DNA from: Physcomitrium patens
Taxonomy: Eukaryota > Streptophyta > Bryopsida > Funariales > Funariaceae
NCBI RefSeq assembly: GCF_000002425.4
Contig: NC_037261.1
Coordinates: forward strand, 7,182,701-7,246,700
DNA: 64,000 bases
Reading direction: 5' to 3'
Shown here: piece after piece, positions 1 to 12,139 of the stretch
How positions within the stretch are numbered: the first letter of the stretch is position 1
How the letters are laid out: each line of letters begins with the position of its first letter
Translations under genes and position numbers: made by a program
Notes under the pieces: generated by a model
What the model saw: the letters and a program-made list of their open reading frames with translations, nothing else
The model's database searches: none
What the model was told of the DNA's origin: nothing

Positions 1-1341
1 AACTTAGGTGCCATCATCGGTGCGTCCATCGGAGGCGTAGCCGCTGTTCTTGCGGCGGCTGCGTTGGTCATCTTTTGTTGCTACAAGAAGAAGACCAAGT
101 CTGACAAGCCTGGCGCACCAAGTCATTGGCTCCCGCTGCCTCTGCACGGCAGCAGTACTGACCACAGCAAAGTGTCGACTAGTTCGGCGAAGAGTGGGAA
201 GAGTGGTGCAGGAAGTTATGTTTCTTCAGTTCCATCCAACCTGGGCAGGTACTTCAGCTTCGCGGAGCTCCAAGAAGCCACGAACAACTTCGACGAGTCT
301 TTGGTTTTGGGAGTGGGTGGATTCGGCAAGGTGTACAAGGGTGAGACTGATGATGGGTCGAAAGTGGCGGTGAAGCGGGGAAACCCCAGGTCAGAGCAGG
401 GTCTAAACGAGTTCCAAACCGAGATAGAGCTTCTGTCGAAACTCCGACATCGGCACCTGGTGTCACTGATAGGGTACTGCGAGGAACACGGTGAGATGAT
501 TCTTGTATATGATTACATGGCCAACGGTCCGCTCAGGGGTCACCTGTATGGAACAGACGAGGCTCCTCTGTCGTGGAAGCAGAGGCTGGAGATTTGTATC
601 GGTGCAGCACGAGGATTGCATTACCTACACACCGGCGCGGCGCAAGGGATCATTCACAGGGATGTGAAAACCACGAACATCCTTCTGGACGAGAACTTCG
701 TTGCCAAGGTGGCTGACTTCGGGTTGTCGAAAATCGGGCCCGCGAATGAAGTCACGCACGTGAGCACAGCCGTGAAGGGCAGCTTCGGGTACCTGGATCC
801 CGAGTATTTCCGCAGACAGCAGCTGACGGAGAAGTCAGACGTGTACTCCTTCGGTGTCGTTCTCATGGAGGTGCTGTGTGCACGACCGGCAATCAATCCG
901 GCCCTTCCTCGAGAGGAGGTGAACTTGGCCGACTGGGCAATCAAGTACCACAAAGCTGGCATGCTGGATAAGATCGTGGATGAGAAGCTGCGGGATACAA
1001 TCAACCCCGACTCGTTGAAAACATTCGGCGACACCGTCGAGAAATGTCTGCAGGAGCGAGGTATCGATCGACCTTCCATGGGTGACGTCCTGTGGAATTT
1101 GGAGTACGCCTTGCAACTACATGAAGCATCTGTGAAGGGCGCCATGTCCAGCCTTGATCAAGGGAACTTTAGCACCGACTCTGATAACAGCCACATGATC
1201 TCCGTGCCGTTGGTTGCACCCAACCTTTTCGATGACTCGTTGACGATGGACATAGAACGAAGAATGCTGGAGGAGACCGCGTCCGAGGACCAATCGGCGA
1301 GCGCCATATTCTCTCAGTTGATCAACGCTCAAGGAAGGTAA
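1..1341 (+). CDS. CrRLK1L receptor-like kinase, 3' part (copy 1)
   Basis: Partial gene; the frame is open from base 1 (446 residues visible). It starts in the transmembrane segment (small and hydrophobic residues, then FCCYKKK as stop-transfer) and continues into a Ser/Gly-rich juxtamembrane stretch and a full Ser/Thr kinase domain. Visible motifs: glycine loop LGVGGFGKVYKG, VAVK lysine, HRDVK catalytic loop, DFGLS, GYLDPEYF activation segment. The domain is that of the Catharanthus RLK1-like (FERONIA/THESEUS) family, plasma-membrane receptors whose malectin-like ectodomain senses cell wall state or RALF peptides; the ectodomain here lies outside the window. Copy 2 at 6207-8989 is nearly identical through the kinase N-lobe and activation segment but differs clearly in the last ~140 residues. 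No stop or frameshift is visible, so the gene looks functional. Confidence 0.95.
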   Translation, partial: NLGAIIGASIGGVAAVLAAAALVIFCCYKKKTKSDKPGAPSHWLPLPLHGSSTDHSKVSTSSAKSGKSGAGSYVSSVPSNLGRYFSFAELQEATNNFDESLVLGVGGFGKVYKGETDDGSKVAVKRGNPRSEQGLNEFQTEIELLSKLRHRHLVSLIGYCEEHGEMILVYDYMANGPLRGHLYGTDEAPLSWKQRLEICIGAARGLHYLHTGAAQGIIHRDVKTTNILLDENFVAKVADFGLSKIGPANEVTHVSTAVKGSFGYLDPEYFRRQQLTEKSDVYSFGVVLMEVLCARPAINPALPREEVNLADWAIKYHKAGMLDKIVDEKLRDTINPDSLKTFGDTVEKCLQERGIDRPSMGDVLWNLEYALQLHEASVKGAMSSLDQGNFSTDSDNSHMISVPLVAPNLFDDSLTMDIERRMLEETASEDQSASAIFSQLINAQGR

Positions 1342-1808
1342 AGCACAGACGATAGGGAGTTGATAAACCACAAGATGAAGGAGGCGGCGAGTATCCAGGA
1401 AGGGATTGTCTGACTGCTGTAGACCGAACAAATGTAGTTGTAGTTGATGTGGTTTTTTACATAAAAAAATAATATTTATGTATCGCTTCATTTGGCTAAC
1501 TTCGAGTTTGATTGGCATTGCGCGAGGTCATCTGGAGTTTGGGTAGTTCTGGGTTTATCAACAAAACTCTGTTGGCTTTGTTTGTGTTGTGGACACGTTG
1601 TAATCCGCTTCGTTTGTAATATGTGTGTGAGGTGTACATTACGAAGTTTGTCATGAAAGTTAAGGTGGTTTCACTGATTCGATTCAACGTAGGCGAAGTA
1701 GTCAAGAATCTGTTGGCACAGCAGGGTCCAATGACTGAGCGTTGGATGGCTATCAATCTCGTGCACCATCTTGTGAAGTAAAATGCAGGTTCGAATAAAA
1801 GTCACTGC
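1342..1808 (+). repeat. 3' flank of CrRLK1L copy 1, duplicated at 8990-9464
   Basis: Non-coding sequence after the stop codon is alignable by eye with the flank of copy 2, with indels and substitutions, up to the shared stretch that ends ...AATAAAAGTCACTGCT in both. Beyond that the two flanks have nothing in common, so this marks the 3' end of the duplicated unit. It probably contains the 3' UTR; an AATAAA-like signal is present near the end. Confidence 0.8.
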
Positions 1809-2103
1809 TGGGGTTGTTTCTGTGTTTATGTTCCAATGAGATATTAATATGCGAGTGCCTGTTGTGGCTCGATCATAAGCATCTTTCAGCAATGTACCTC
1901 ACTCATTGTGGTTTACATATTACAGATCTTCCAACTTTTTTATCCACATTTTAAGCATCTCTTTTTAACACCACCCTCCGCCAATTTGAGCCTCACAAAC
2001 TGTTTGGTGCCTATGCATCTCGTGTGCTGCATGTAGGTGTGTGTGATATTTTCCGGTGTGCTCTGTGGCATGGAAATGGCTGTACTTGAGACTGTAGCAG
2101 GTT

Positions 2104-3600
2104 GTGTTGATTGTTCTCTTTGGGAGCTGCCCGTCGGCCGAAGACAGAATACGGGGCATTTTGATCGCTCCAAAAGGAAGCATCGAAGGGAAGGGCATTG
2201 CTCCAACGACGCAAGTCTCTGGATTATCAGATTCCACAAACACACCTGATGAAGTCACAGACGAGGCTGGCACTCTTGTTGGACACGGATTTTGTGTCCT
2301 GAAACTAAAGGTAGGCATGGCAGACTTTGATGAACTTCGGTTGAAGTAATGATCTACGAACAGGATCTGTACGAGGCAGAGTCCTGTCCACACTATTCAC
2401 ATTTGGAACAGGTATGGGGCTCACAACCCAATGACATCAGCAGACCAACGGCATGATGTTTTGTTGAATGTAGATGCTCAGCCGACGCATTTTGTCAGCT
2501 GCGGCTTTGGGTGATTTAATGCGTTTCTGATAGGGTATGGCTACTTGAATGTCTATCCAGATTGGTCGGCGCGCTACTCCACAATAGGATGCACCAGTCA
2601 CACAATCAGTTAGAGAGGGTGTAGGAGCTGATGGAAAGGTCTGAGCAGACGCAATTCGGAAGGGGTCTCACTAACAGGCCACTGAGTTTGCAAATCTTGT
2701 TAAGGAGTGCGACATAGAATATTTAGAGGTACGGAATCGAACACTTGATCATAAGATGGTCGTTCACTGCAGCAGCACACATGTTAAGAAGACTCCACCG
2801 CAAAGAAAGTACAATTGTTGTCGGTAGTTAATGTCAGAGTCGTTTGCATTAACAATTATTTCCCGAGACTCCAGCAAACGTATATAAATCTACTCTTTGA
2901 CATCCTTTATTCGAGTTACTTCGTGCGAATCAGCGATGCGTAATTTATGTTACTATCTCCTCTGCACAAGAGCAATAGTTTCATTGTTTTATACTGGAGT
3001 GTTAGCAATGTTCGCTTTTTAAACTTATTGGAAAGCCTGGAAATTTCATGATACTCGCAATGTGTACGGGCATGGATTTCAGGTGGATAGCACTTATCAC
3101 CATGTGTAATCTGAAGCAGTTATGTCAGTTTTGAGAGAGCATATTCGTTTCAGAGGACTTCCTCAAATTTTTCTCAGGGTGTGGCATTGTGCAGGAATAT
3201 GTTAAGATCTCAAAAGATATACCGAGATTTTGTAAGGAGAGTGGGATACCTATTGCTTTAGATGAAAGCGTTGACGAGGATACATCGTTCTGGAGTGAAA
3301 TGCTTGAAAGAATTGCATCAGAGGGCGTAATGGCTGTTGTAATTTTTCCTGGTCGCGTGGGATCGTTTGAACAAGCTGTGTCATTGCGGAGTGGGCACAT
3401 AGCCGAGGCATAGTAGCTGTTATCAGCTCAGATATGAAAACAAATATTGGTTTAACTGCTTATGCCCATCTAGTTACTTCTGGTGATGGAAGGTGTCTAT
3501 GGACGCACACATCGAATCAACAGAAAACCTCACGGGATGGTGCTATTACGCATGGGCTGGGTACTTACAAGTGGTCTGTTGGAGACCAGTGAGAGGAAGG
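2104..3600 (+). pseudogene. Remnant of MenC (o-succinylbenzoate synthase) region, PHYLLO-like
   Basis: Pieces of an enolase-superfamily MenC protein are readable in order. Around 2245-2320 a piece reads TPDEVTDEAGTLVGHGF followed by KLKVG, the usual lysine motif. At 3189-3390 another carries FCKESGIPIALDESVDED and a piece ending GRVGSFEQAVSL. From 3387 a shifted frame gives AEWAHSRGIVAVISSDMK and then THGLGTYKW. The frame change near 3385 is explained by one missing base, and the segments expected between 2349 and 3180 are not recognisable, so this is a broken copy. In plants MenC is a module of the chloroplast PHYLLO protein (MenF-MenD-MenC-MenH) of phylloquinone synthesis. No clear MenH or MenD part is seen here. 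Exon borders are uncertain; an acceptor-like TTTTCTCAG precedes the 3189 block. Confidence 0.6.
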
Positions 3601-3846
3601 GGATCGTAAAAGTTTTACACTCATGCACAGTGGACAATGAAGAGGGCCGCGAATTGACCGAAGGCTGCTGGGAGTGTGTAACAACCACAACGGCGGGCAC
3701 TATTTTGAATGAATGGAACTCACTTGCTCCAGATGTTCACCAGCACTGCTTCCACCACGCTGATGAATGGTATTGGTGCCCTTCTCTGTGAGTAATGTTT
3801 ACTTTGGTAATGTTAGGATTTTGGTATTGAAGCACTTTGTGGTCTT

Positions 3847-4194
3847 TCAGTGATCTTTCAGCTCCTCCACGTCGTTAATCCAACTCCACCATCTTTCGGT
3901 TTTGACAGATGTATGCTCGCCTGGATCTCCAGCGATTCGATCAATGCGCGTGTCTGCATATCCGACGCCCGAGAAGTACCATTCTGGGCACGGTATGATT
4001 GTTTTGGTCACAGTAGATGCTATTGAAAATCCAGCCATTTGCGAGGATGAGAGAAATGAACCGAACCCACCTTCATGTATCACCTGAGCAACAGCACTCC
4101 CAAGATTCCCTTCACTAATTTCTATCGTTGAAACAGTGCCAATACTTGCTTCCAATATGTAAACGATAGAAGAAAAAAAATCCACGTATCTCAA
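3847..4194 (-). other. Unidentified open frame, minus strand
   Basis: A 115-codon minus-strand frame ends in a stop at its low-coordinate end. It has a balanced composition with Trp, Tyr and charged residues near the C-terminus (SVKTERWWSWINDVEEL). It reads more like a real terminal exon than like random sequence, but I do not recognise the family and see no second exon. It could be an exon of a decayed gene, or chance. An acceptor-like CTCAG lies inside the frame. Confidence 0.25.
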
Positions 4195-4814
4195 TGCTGA
4201 ATATAAGACTTCAGAACAAAAACGTGACTTTCACACATAGGAAACTGAATTGCATTATTCCCATCGGCAAATTTACATTTTTCATGGAAGATTTTGAGAA
4301 AACTTTGAGATAGTAGCAAAATCTTTTTGCTCTATATTATCTCCTACATGGGTCACAAAAAATTTGCTAAATTCCATGTCACATTCAACCTGGAAGCATT
4401 CGAAGGGATGGGGGGGAGATTCTGACGAAAGCAGCAGTGGCTCCGCCTACTCCGTCGACTCGGTCGCGGGAGGCGCACCCCATGACCGCGAGCACATGAG
4501 CCCCATTAACTTTGCGCACATTACGGCACGGTAACAGGAATCCCACCTTAGAGGCAGACGCCGGTAACAGCGGTGAAGGGGGGGAGAGCGGGACTGGCGA
4601 GGAATGGGGATTCATCCAGCTTCATCGTCATCGCCGAGCTGAAGCAACTGCACAACCAGCTGTGTTGCTGCTGTTCGATGCTGGGCAGGACAACCACGCA
4701 GCTCACCTGCCTGCCTGTTGATCTTTTGCTAGGCCCCTCCGAAACCCCGTCCGTCCGTATCCCGTCAATGGTCACTTGCACTTGTGTGAAGCCATAGCCA
4801 CTGACGCCGTCGCC

Positions 4815-4838
4815 GCTGCTGCTGCTGCTGCTGCTGCT
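4815..4838. repeat. (GCT)8 microsatellite
   Basis: Eight uninterrupted GCT units. On the minus strand this would read as a serine run inside an open frame at 4548-4925, but that frame has no other support. Confidence 0.9.
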
Positions 4839-5126
4839 GATGGTGTGACCGATCAAATGGTTTCGTGACAGTGCCACAGCCCAGGTACTTCGGATCTTTC
4901 CTTTCGACTTACATTTGGGTTTCAATCGGTGGAAGGACTGTATGCGGAGAGCGCGTTTACCGTATCGAGACTGTGGGGGGTTGTGTTTAGTAACCGGGTG
5001 GGTCTCAGAGTGATCTATGAGGACTGGGATGGAGGTCGGATATGGCTCCGTGAGGTGAGAATGCCGGTATTGTAGCTTATATTTGTGCCTGTCAGGGTTG
5101 GAAACGAGGGTTAAGGGTTTCGTATT

Positions 5127-5147
5127 TGTGTGTGTGTGTGTGTGTGT
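5127..5147. repeat. (TG)n microsatellite
   Basis: Uninterrupted TG dinucleotide run of about ten units. Confidence 0.9.
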
Positions 5148-6206
5148 TTCGGAGAGCTGCCCGGAGGCGACGGGGTGTCGTGTTTCGCTTGAAGCCTTAC
5201 AATGTTCGCTTCAGCTCTTCGGTAGAGCATATGGGTCATGATGGAAGTGAGGAAGGGTTCCCAGAGTTCACCACGATTGTTTCTTGACCATAGTGATACC
5301 CTCAAATGCTTCGCCGCGACTGCGAGGGGCTGGTTGTGGAACAGTAGGTTAGAGAATGTGTCTTGTAATGCATGCGATAGGCCACATTCATTTGCCATTC
5401 ACGATACGACAATGGCTGGCATCGTCTGGTGTCTCGGAGAGTGCTTTGTACTGTTCGTAAACGATTTTGGCCCGTGCGTTATCATTGAAATGCTCACTTG
5501 TACTCTGCTTTAGCGGTTCTTATAGTCATCTGCTCAGTGTCGTTTTCTTAAACCAGGGCAAAAATGCCTGCAACCTAGATGGTTGATCCTGCGAACTTAA
5601 CTATGTCCAGCGTTGCAAGCCTCGGTTTTATGTGTTTTGGACCAGTGTGCTTGTTCTTCCTTGTTCCGAGTCAGACAACCTTCCTAGTCGGAATGTTAAC
5701 ATTTCTATCACACACTGAATTCTGTGGTAGTAGCGTCCATGCCGAATGAAGTGGACTTGTAACATCAGCTGAAATATTCGTTGTAAAATCTGCACCCGAT
5801 TCTTCTCGGCTATTTGGATGAAACGAGGGTGACCTAGACTCTGAATGTGCAGGAGTCTTGTTCATGTGATAACTGCAGTTTTGGGTTGTTTCTCGTGCTA
5901 CAAATGATCTGTTACTGAAGCAAGCCAGCTGTTTCAGTTCGGAGTAATTGGTGATCAAGGTGATGAGGCGGAATTCTAACGCCTTGTATGGCTGCAGATC
6001 CAGGTGTAGTAACGAGTTCTGCACCGTAGAGACGGTGTGATGTAAGCAACCAGGGGTTGGTATTTTCCGGTCGACAGAGTTGTAAGAGGAGAATTACAGA
6101 GATACTCGGATACATTTGAGAAGCAATCGGAGGCGTGGTTCTGACCACGCCAAATCAGACATTCAGAGCAGCTCTGGTGCTCCACGGAAAGGACATATCA
6201 GGGAAA

Positions 6207-8989
6207 ATGGGCTATGACAGATGTATACAGATTCTATCGGTTCTTCTTTTGTGCGGGGCGAGTTGGGCGCAGGGTCCTGTAGCGGCGCCAGCCCCGTCTT
6301 TTACACCTGCTGATGCAATTCGTATCGCGTGTGGCTCAGCCTCCGATGTCAAAATTGGCACACGGGTATTTGCAGCTGACAATGTTCCAGGAACAATAAA
6401 AGGAATTGCGGGAACGACTCTTCAGAATAACGGTGCTTTGTCGGCGTACGCTCCACTTCTCACCTCTGCGAGGTTCTTCACTGCTGGATCTAATTACACT
6501 TTCACAGTGAGTCCAGGGAGACATTGGGTTCGCCTGTTCTTCTATCCATTTGCGTTCTCATCTTTCCAGCCAAGTAATTCATTCTTTGACTTGACTGCCA
6601 ACGAGTTCGGTCTTCTCTCCAACTTCAGCGCAGTGACCTTCGTCACCGCAGACAGCCCTTATTTTGTTCGAGAGTACATCCTGAACATTACTTCAAAGGA
6701 ACTCGTTCTTACTTTCATTCCACGGCCAAGTTCGTATGCTTTCATAAACGCCATAGAGATTGTGTCTGCGCCAGATGGAATGGTGCAGGATGGCGCGACT
6801 ATACTGGGTGGAAGCTCTGTCGGTAACTTTGGCCTGAGCCGGTCGGCCCTGGAGACTATGCACCGTATCAATGTTGGGGGAGTCACCGTCACACCGGATG
6901 CTGATTCAGCGAACATGAGCAGGACGTGGATTCCAGATAGTCCGTATTTAATTTTTGGAGCCACAGGCAAAACCGAGTATACCCAAACTCAAGATATCAC
7001 GTACACCAATGTTCCTCAGTAAGTTGCAGCTTGCCCTCGCATGATCATGTTACAGGCCTTTTCATTATAGCTGAGTTCCCAGTATCTTTGATTTGTATCA
7101 GTATGGTGTAGAAGTTTCTAGAGTTGGAAATATGAGCCACTAACTCTGACGGTTGTGATTTCTTTCTTGCCGGATGAAGATATATTGCTCCTGCTGCCGT
7201 TTATGCGTCTGCGCTTACATTATCAGGCAGTGATGTGGTGAACGTCAATTACCAACTCAACTGGAATTTCACAGTGGACCCCGCCTTCGCGTACTTAGTG
7301 CGTTTTCACTTATGCGAGATTGTGTACCAGCGGCTCAATGAGCGTGTTTTCAATATTTACATCAACAACCAGGTCGCTTTTCCAGATCTGGATATAATCG
7401 CTAAAACCACTACTCCCCTCACTCCCTTGTACATGGACTTCATGGTGCCCATGTTCAATAACTATCCAGAAATAAATGTTATGATCGAATCGAGCAAGAC
7501 TGCTCAAAATTACAAGAATGCTATATTGAATGGTCTGGAGATTTTCAAGGTCAACAACTCTCGCTCCAGTCTTGCAGGCCCCAATCGTGTTGTAGTGCCA
7601 GATAATTCCACTGATGGTACACAAACTACAAATTCAAGCTCGAGCTCCAACTTAGGTGCCATCATCGGTGCGTCCATCGGGGGCGTAGCCGCTGTTCTTG
7701 TGGCGGCTGCGTTGGTCATCTTTTGTTGCTACAAGAAGAAGACCAAGTCTGACAAGCCTGGCGCACCAAGTCATTGGCTCCCGCTGCCTCTGCACGGCAG
7801 CAGTACTGACCACAGCAAAGTGTCGACTAGTTCGGCGAAGAGTGGGAAGAGTGGTGCAGGAAGTTATGTTTCTTCAGTTCCATCCAACCTGGGCAGGTAC
7901 TTCAGCTTCGCGGAGCTCCAAGAAGCCACGAACAACTTCGACGAGTCTTTGGTTTTGGGAGTGGGTGGATTCGGCAAGGTGTACAAGGGTGAGATTGACG
8001 ATGGGTCGAAAGTGGCGGTGAAGCGGGGAAACCCCAGGTCAGAGCAGGGTCTAAACGAGTTCCAAACCGAGATAGAGCTTCTGTCGAAACTCCGACATCG
8101 GCACCTGGTGTCACTGATAGGGTACTGCGAGGAACACGGTGAGATGATTCTTGTATACGATTACATGGCCAACGGTCCGCTCAGGGGTCACCTGTACGGA
8201 ACAGACGAGGCTCCTCTGTCGTGGAAGCAGAGGCTGGAGATTTGTATCGGTGCAGCACGAGGATTGCATTACCTACACACCGGCGCGGCGCAAGGGATCA
8301 TTCACAGGGATGTGAAAACCACGAACATCCTTCTGGACGAGAACTTCGTTGCCAAGGTGGCTGACTTCGGGTTGTCGAAAATCGGGCCCGCGAATGAAGT
8401 CACGCACGTGAGCACAGCCGTGAAGGGCAGCTTCGGGTACCTGGATCCCGAGTATTTCCGCAGACAGCAGCTGACGGAGAAGTCAGACGTGTACTCCTTC
8501 GGTGTCGTTCTCATGGAGGTGCTGTGTGCACGACCGGCAATCAATCCGGCCCTTCCTCGAGAGCAAGTGAACATGGCCGAATGGGCAATCAAGTACCAGA
8601 AAGCTGGCATGCTGGATCAGATCGTGGATGAGAAGCTACGGGGTTCAATCAACCCCGACTCGTTGAAAACATTCGGCGACACCGTCGAGAAATGTCTGCA
8701 GGAGCAAGGTATTGATCGACCTTCCATGGGTGACGTCCTGTGGAATTTGGAGTACGCCTTGCAACTACATGAAGCATCTGCTGAAAGTGCCATGTCCAGC
8801 CCAGATCAAGGGAACTTTAGCACCGACTCTGATAACAGCCACATGATCTCCGTGCCGTTGGTTGTACCCAACCTTTTCGATGACTCGATGACAGCGGACA
8901 CTGAACGAAGAATGCTGGAGGAGACCTCGTCCGAGGATCAATCGGCGAGCGCCATATTCTCTCAGTTGGTCAACCCTCAAGGAAGGTAA
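6207..8989 (+). CDS. CrRLK1L receptor-like kinase with malectin-like ectodomain (copy 2, complete)
   Basis: Two coding exons, 6207-7018 and 7180-8989, joined at CA|GTAAGT ... GAAG|A; together 873 residues. The Met at 6207 is chosen because it begins a classic signal peptide (CIQILSVLLLCGASWA); an upstream in-frame Met at 6135 would bury it. The ectodomain (about residues 30-430) is malectin-like, with IACGS at its start, HWVRLFFYPF, and APAAVYASA at the second exon start. A transmembrane helix follows (about residues 490-515), then a Ser-rich juxtamembrane region and a Ser/Thr kinase with LGVGGFGKVYKG, VAVKR, HRDVK, DFGLS and GYLDPEYF. This is the FERONIA/THESEUS/HERCULES family, plasma-membrane receptors for wall integrity and RALF-type signals. 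It lies downstream of, and in the same orientation as, copy 1. All catalytic motifs are intact. Confidence 0.95.
7019..7179 (+). other. Intron of CrRLK1L copy 2
   Basis: GTAAGT donor and a GAAG acceptor after a T-rich tract (TTTCTTTCTTG). Removing it restores the conserved ectodomain stretch across the junction. The intron falls within the ectodomain; many family members in flowering plants are intronless, so it may serve as a lineage marker. Confidence 0.88.
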
Positions 8990-9464
8990 AGCACAGACGA
9001 TAGGGAGTTAATAAACCAGAAGATGAAAGAGGCGGCGAGTATCCAGGAAGGGACTGTCTCACTGCTATAGACCGAACATATGTAGTTGTAATTGATTTTT
9101 CGTTTTTTATTTTTGTTTCCATTTTTTTCATTTTCCTCGTCATTCGGTTTACTTCAAGTTTAATTGGCATTGCGCAAGGTCATCTGGAGTTTGGGTAGTT
9201 CTGGGTTTATCAACAAAACTCTGTTGGCTTTGCTTGTGTTGTGAACACGATGTAATCCTCTTCGTTTGTAAGATGTGTGTGAGGTGTACATTACGAAATT
9301 TGTCACGAAAGTTAAGGTGGTTTCACTGATTCGATTCAACGTAGGCGAAGTAGTCAAGAATCTGTTGACACAGCGGGGTCTAATCACCAGGCGCTGGATG
9401 GCTATCAATCTCGTGCACCATCTTGTGAAGTAAAATGCAGGTCCGAATAAAAGTCACTGCTTGG
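8990..9464 (+). repeat. 3' flank of CrRLK1L copy 2, duplicated from or with 1342-1808
   Basis: Matches the flank of copy 1 with more substitutions and indels than the kinase exon itself. Similarity ends abruptly after the shared AATAAAAGTCACTGCT. It probably includes the 3' UTR and the polyadenylation signal. Confidence 0.8.
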
Positions 9465-12139
9465 GCTAGTCGTTTCTACGCGTCCTTGTGGTTCTCATGA
9501 CATGTCAAGAAATGAGTGCCTATTGTCATGGAATTTAATGTAGTTGTTTGGCTGTATTCGTTTCCTATCCAATTTTTTGGGGGATAGGTGACTATTTCAC
9601 GAGCTGTTCTTTGCGTAAGGACACACAGTAGAGGGTGACGACTATGTCTTGCGAATGAGAATACTACTTTCAAATTATCCTGTTTATTTTAATTTACACC
9701 ACAATCGTGTATTCTTTGCTACATTTTACTACATCTACCTCAAGCTGTGTTATCTCAGTGTATGGCAGGGGCTAGTGTTTAGGTTAACAGGGTCTAAATC
9801 ACAAGAATAAGTAGCTGTAGGGACTACACCTCAATAGCCAACATAAAGTTTTGGAACGCCTTCTGTTGTCAGAGATAGTGATCAAATACCTGCGTCTAGC
9901 CAGAGTGGCCATCAATTTGAGATAAGTCGTAACAATATGAATACAATGGAGAAGAGATGCTTTATGCATTGATTCTTTGTAGAGGTCTTAAGTTGGGTAC
10001 ATCTCACAAGGATATTTGGTAGACTGAACTCAGGACTGGAGTAAGAATTAGTGTTAATGACTTGAGTCGCAAACTTGTTACACTTTGTCGTTCTGCGTAA
10101 TTTTTTATTTCTGTTTTTTATATGAATGAAAGAAATGTGAGTGTTTCCTACACAAGCAACAAATTATATCAAATGAAATAGAAGAGAGAATCAGAGCAAG
10201 AATGGTTGAAAATACAATATCCTGTTGCGGATTGTAGGTATCAAACAATTATTTTTCACTGCACCAATGTCAGTGCCAGGACATGTAAGGCTCACAGTAA
10301 GTTAAAGAATAAACACGTTAATTAGGTTCTGAACTAGGTAAAGAAATATTCCATGAAACATGCTTCGATTCAGTCACATGGCAAATGTACATCAAAACCT
10401 AGCATGATCAATTGGGTCTTGGAGAATAAGGAAATTATTGCTTACAGTCATTTTGTTTAATAAGAAATGCAGATAAGAACACGAGTATTATGAATTATAG
10501 CTGGCTTAAATTAAACATGTGCAAACATCTTTAAATTAGAATGACTCGAAGAGAAATCTACTGTATCAAATTTTACACCTACGTGGTTAAACTTCTGAAA
10601 TAGAGTGCGATGTAAATCACCGATCAGTTTCTATGCACTAATTAAAATCCAAATGTTTGTTCAATCATCTGCTATTTTATGTAGGTTGCATTCATCACCT
10701 GCCTTTTCGTGAATTTTGGTTCACACCGTTGAGTTAGACCAACACTAACTCAGTTAACATCAATTTTAATTTTTCTGACTAAAAAATTTAAATTGAACTA
10801 TGTTAGAAAGGAGAAAACTTTGAAACATTCTCTCAAAACCAACACAACGAGAATTTTCAAAAGTTAACTATTGAAACAAATCGCAGGTGTGAAAAGAGTT
10901 GTGGATAAGACTGAGAACCTATGACCGACGGGTCGGTGGGACCTATACCCGTCTCTTATTGTACAATGTATAGTGTACAGTACAGAGTACGATGAGGACC
11001 AGGTGCAGACAGGCGAGCTCGGCCGGGCCCCGGCGAGGCTATGTCCGAACCCGTTCCGAAGAGTAGTGGCGGAAGATCAGAAGGTGCTGCTGCTCCGACG
11101 CTCAGTGGAATCACAGAATTGTCATCGTCGTCGTTTCGTTCTCGTTGTGTTTCATCTTGTGCACGTCAATCAGCGTTGCGCTGTGTAACGAGGGATTTTT
11201 GCCTTCGACATCAATCCTGGCTCTCTGGGAGTTGGGTCCCGAAAACTAGCAGGGAGGGAAGCGTGAGGTGGTACACCGAGGTACTGTTCTCGAAATGCGC
11301 ACTACCTTTGTTGCGTTGATTGGGTTTTAGGATGGTCGTGAGTTTCTGCGGTTAAACTCTTAGGAAGAATTGGGCACTTGGGTTGTTACGATTTTCCTGA
11401 TACATGCATTGGTTTTTAGCGCACATTTAGACCTATTTCGCTGAGGCGGTGTTGATGTAAGTGGTTTCTGTAAGGTGCTTAATTGCCATCGGTCTGTGGA
11501 ATCGGGATAGGGCGTGTGTTTGGGGGGTTTCCGCGAGCAGAAAAATTTATTTGGGATTCTCTGAAGGAAAAAGTGAATGCATTGCAAGCGAGGGACGATA
11601 ATTACTCTAGAAAATGGGAAGTGTGTTCTTCTTTTTTATCTAGCCGGAATTTTGTAGGCACTTGTTTTAATCTTTAAAAAAATTATATAAAATGAAATGC
11701 CCAATGCTGTGATAATTTTTGTCTGTTTTTTCAAGAAATGATGTTCGTGGATTGTTGGCTGGAGAGCTGATGCCATCCCGATCCTATTCGTGAGTATATT
11801 GTAGGTGTACCTCTTAGTGCAAGCAAGATTTTTTTTTATAATAGGTATCTGGAAAGGATCAAGTAGATGTATTGAGTTCTTCTCTTCACTCCTGGAACTT
11901 AACAGCTGTTGCAATCAGGTTCTACGATCTGAGCATCGAACTGTCCGGAAACAGTCTTCCGTATTTCAAACAAGGAAGATATCAAATTCGTCGCTATCAT
12001 AACCTCAGACTTCTTGTGGAAGTCCTCCTTAGCAACCCTCCCTTGCGAGTTCAGCTAGACATCTTCAGTGAGCTCAGTTACTAGCTTGGATACTCCGTCT
12101 GCATTGAGACGAGCGAAGACCTAGTCAAGGAGAACAGGA
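9465..12139. other. Intergenic region upstream of THIM
   Basis: 9465-10900 is AT-rich with no supported gene. A GC-richer patch at about 10920-11330 resembles a promoter/5' UTR zone, with an open frame from 11041 (MSEPVPKSSGGRSEG) that shows no family signature. It may be the start of the THIM transcript, whose leader could contain an intron; I cannot prove this from sequence. Nothing else is recognised. Confidence 0.4.

Larger units (their letters stand above)
4195..6206. other. Intergenic / upstream region of CrRLK1L copy 2
   Basis: No coding region could be supported. It holds a GC-richer patch (about 4385-5000) with broken short frames, a (GCT)8 run at 4815-4838 and a (TG)n run at 5127-5147. 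The last few hundred bases before 6207 are presumably promoter and 5' UTR of the receptor kinase; no core promoter element stands out. Confidence 0.5.

Noticed and set aside
654..1145. Long minus-strand frame inside the kinase exon (also 8302-8610)
   Set aside because: Antisense shadow of the conserved kinase codons; no family signal of its own.
4548..4925. Minus-strand frame with a serine run
   Set aside because: The run comes from a (GCT)8 microsatellite; the rest has no protein character.
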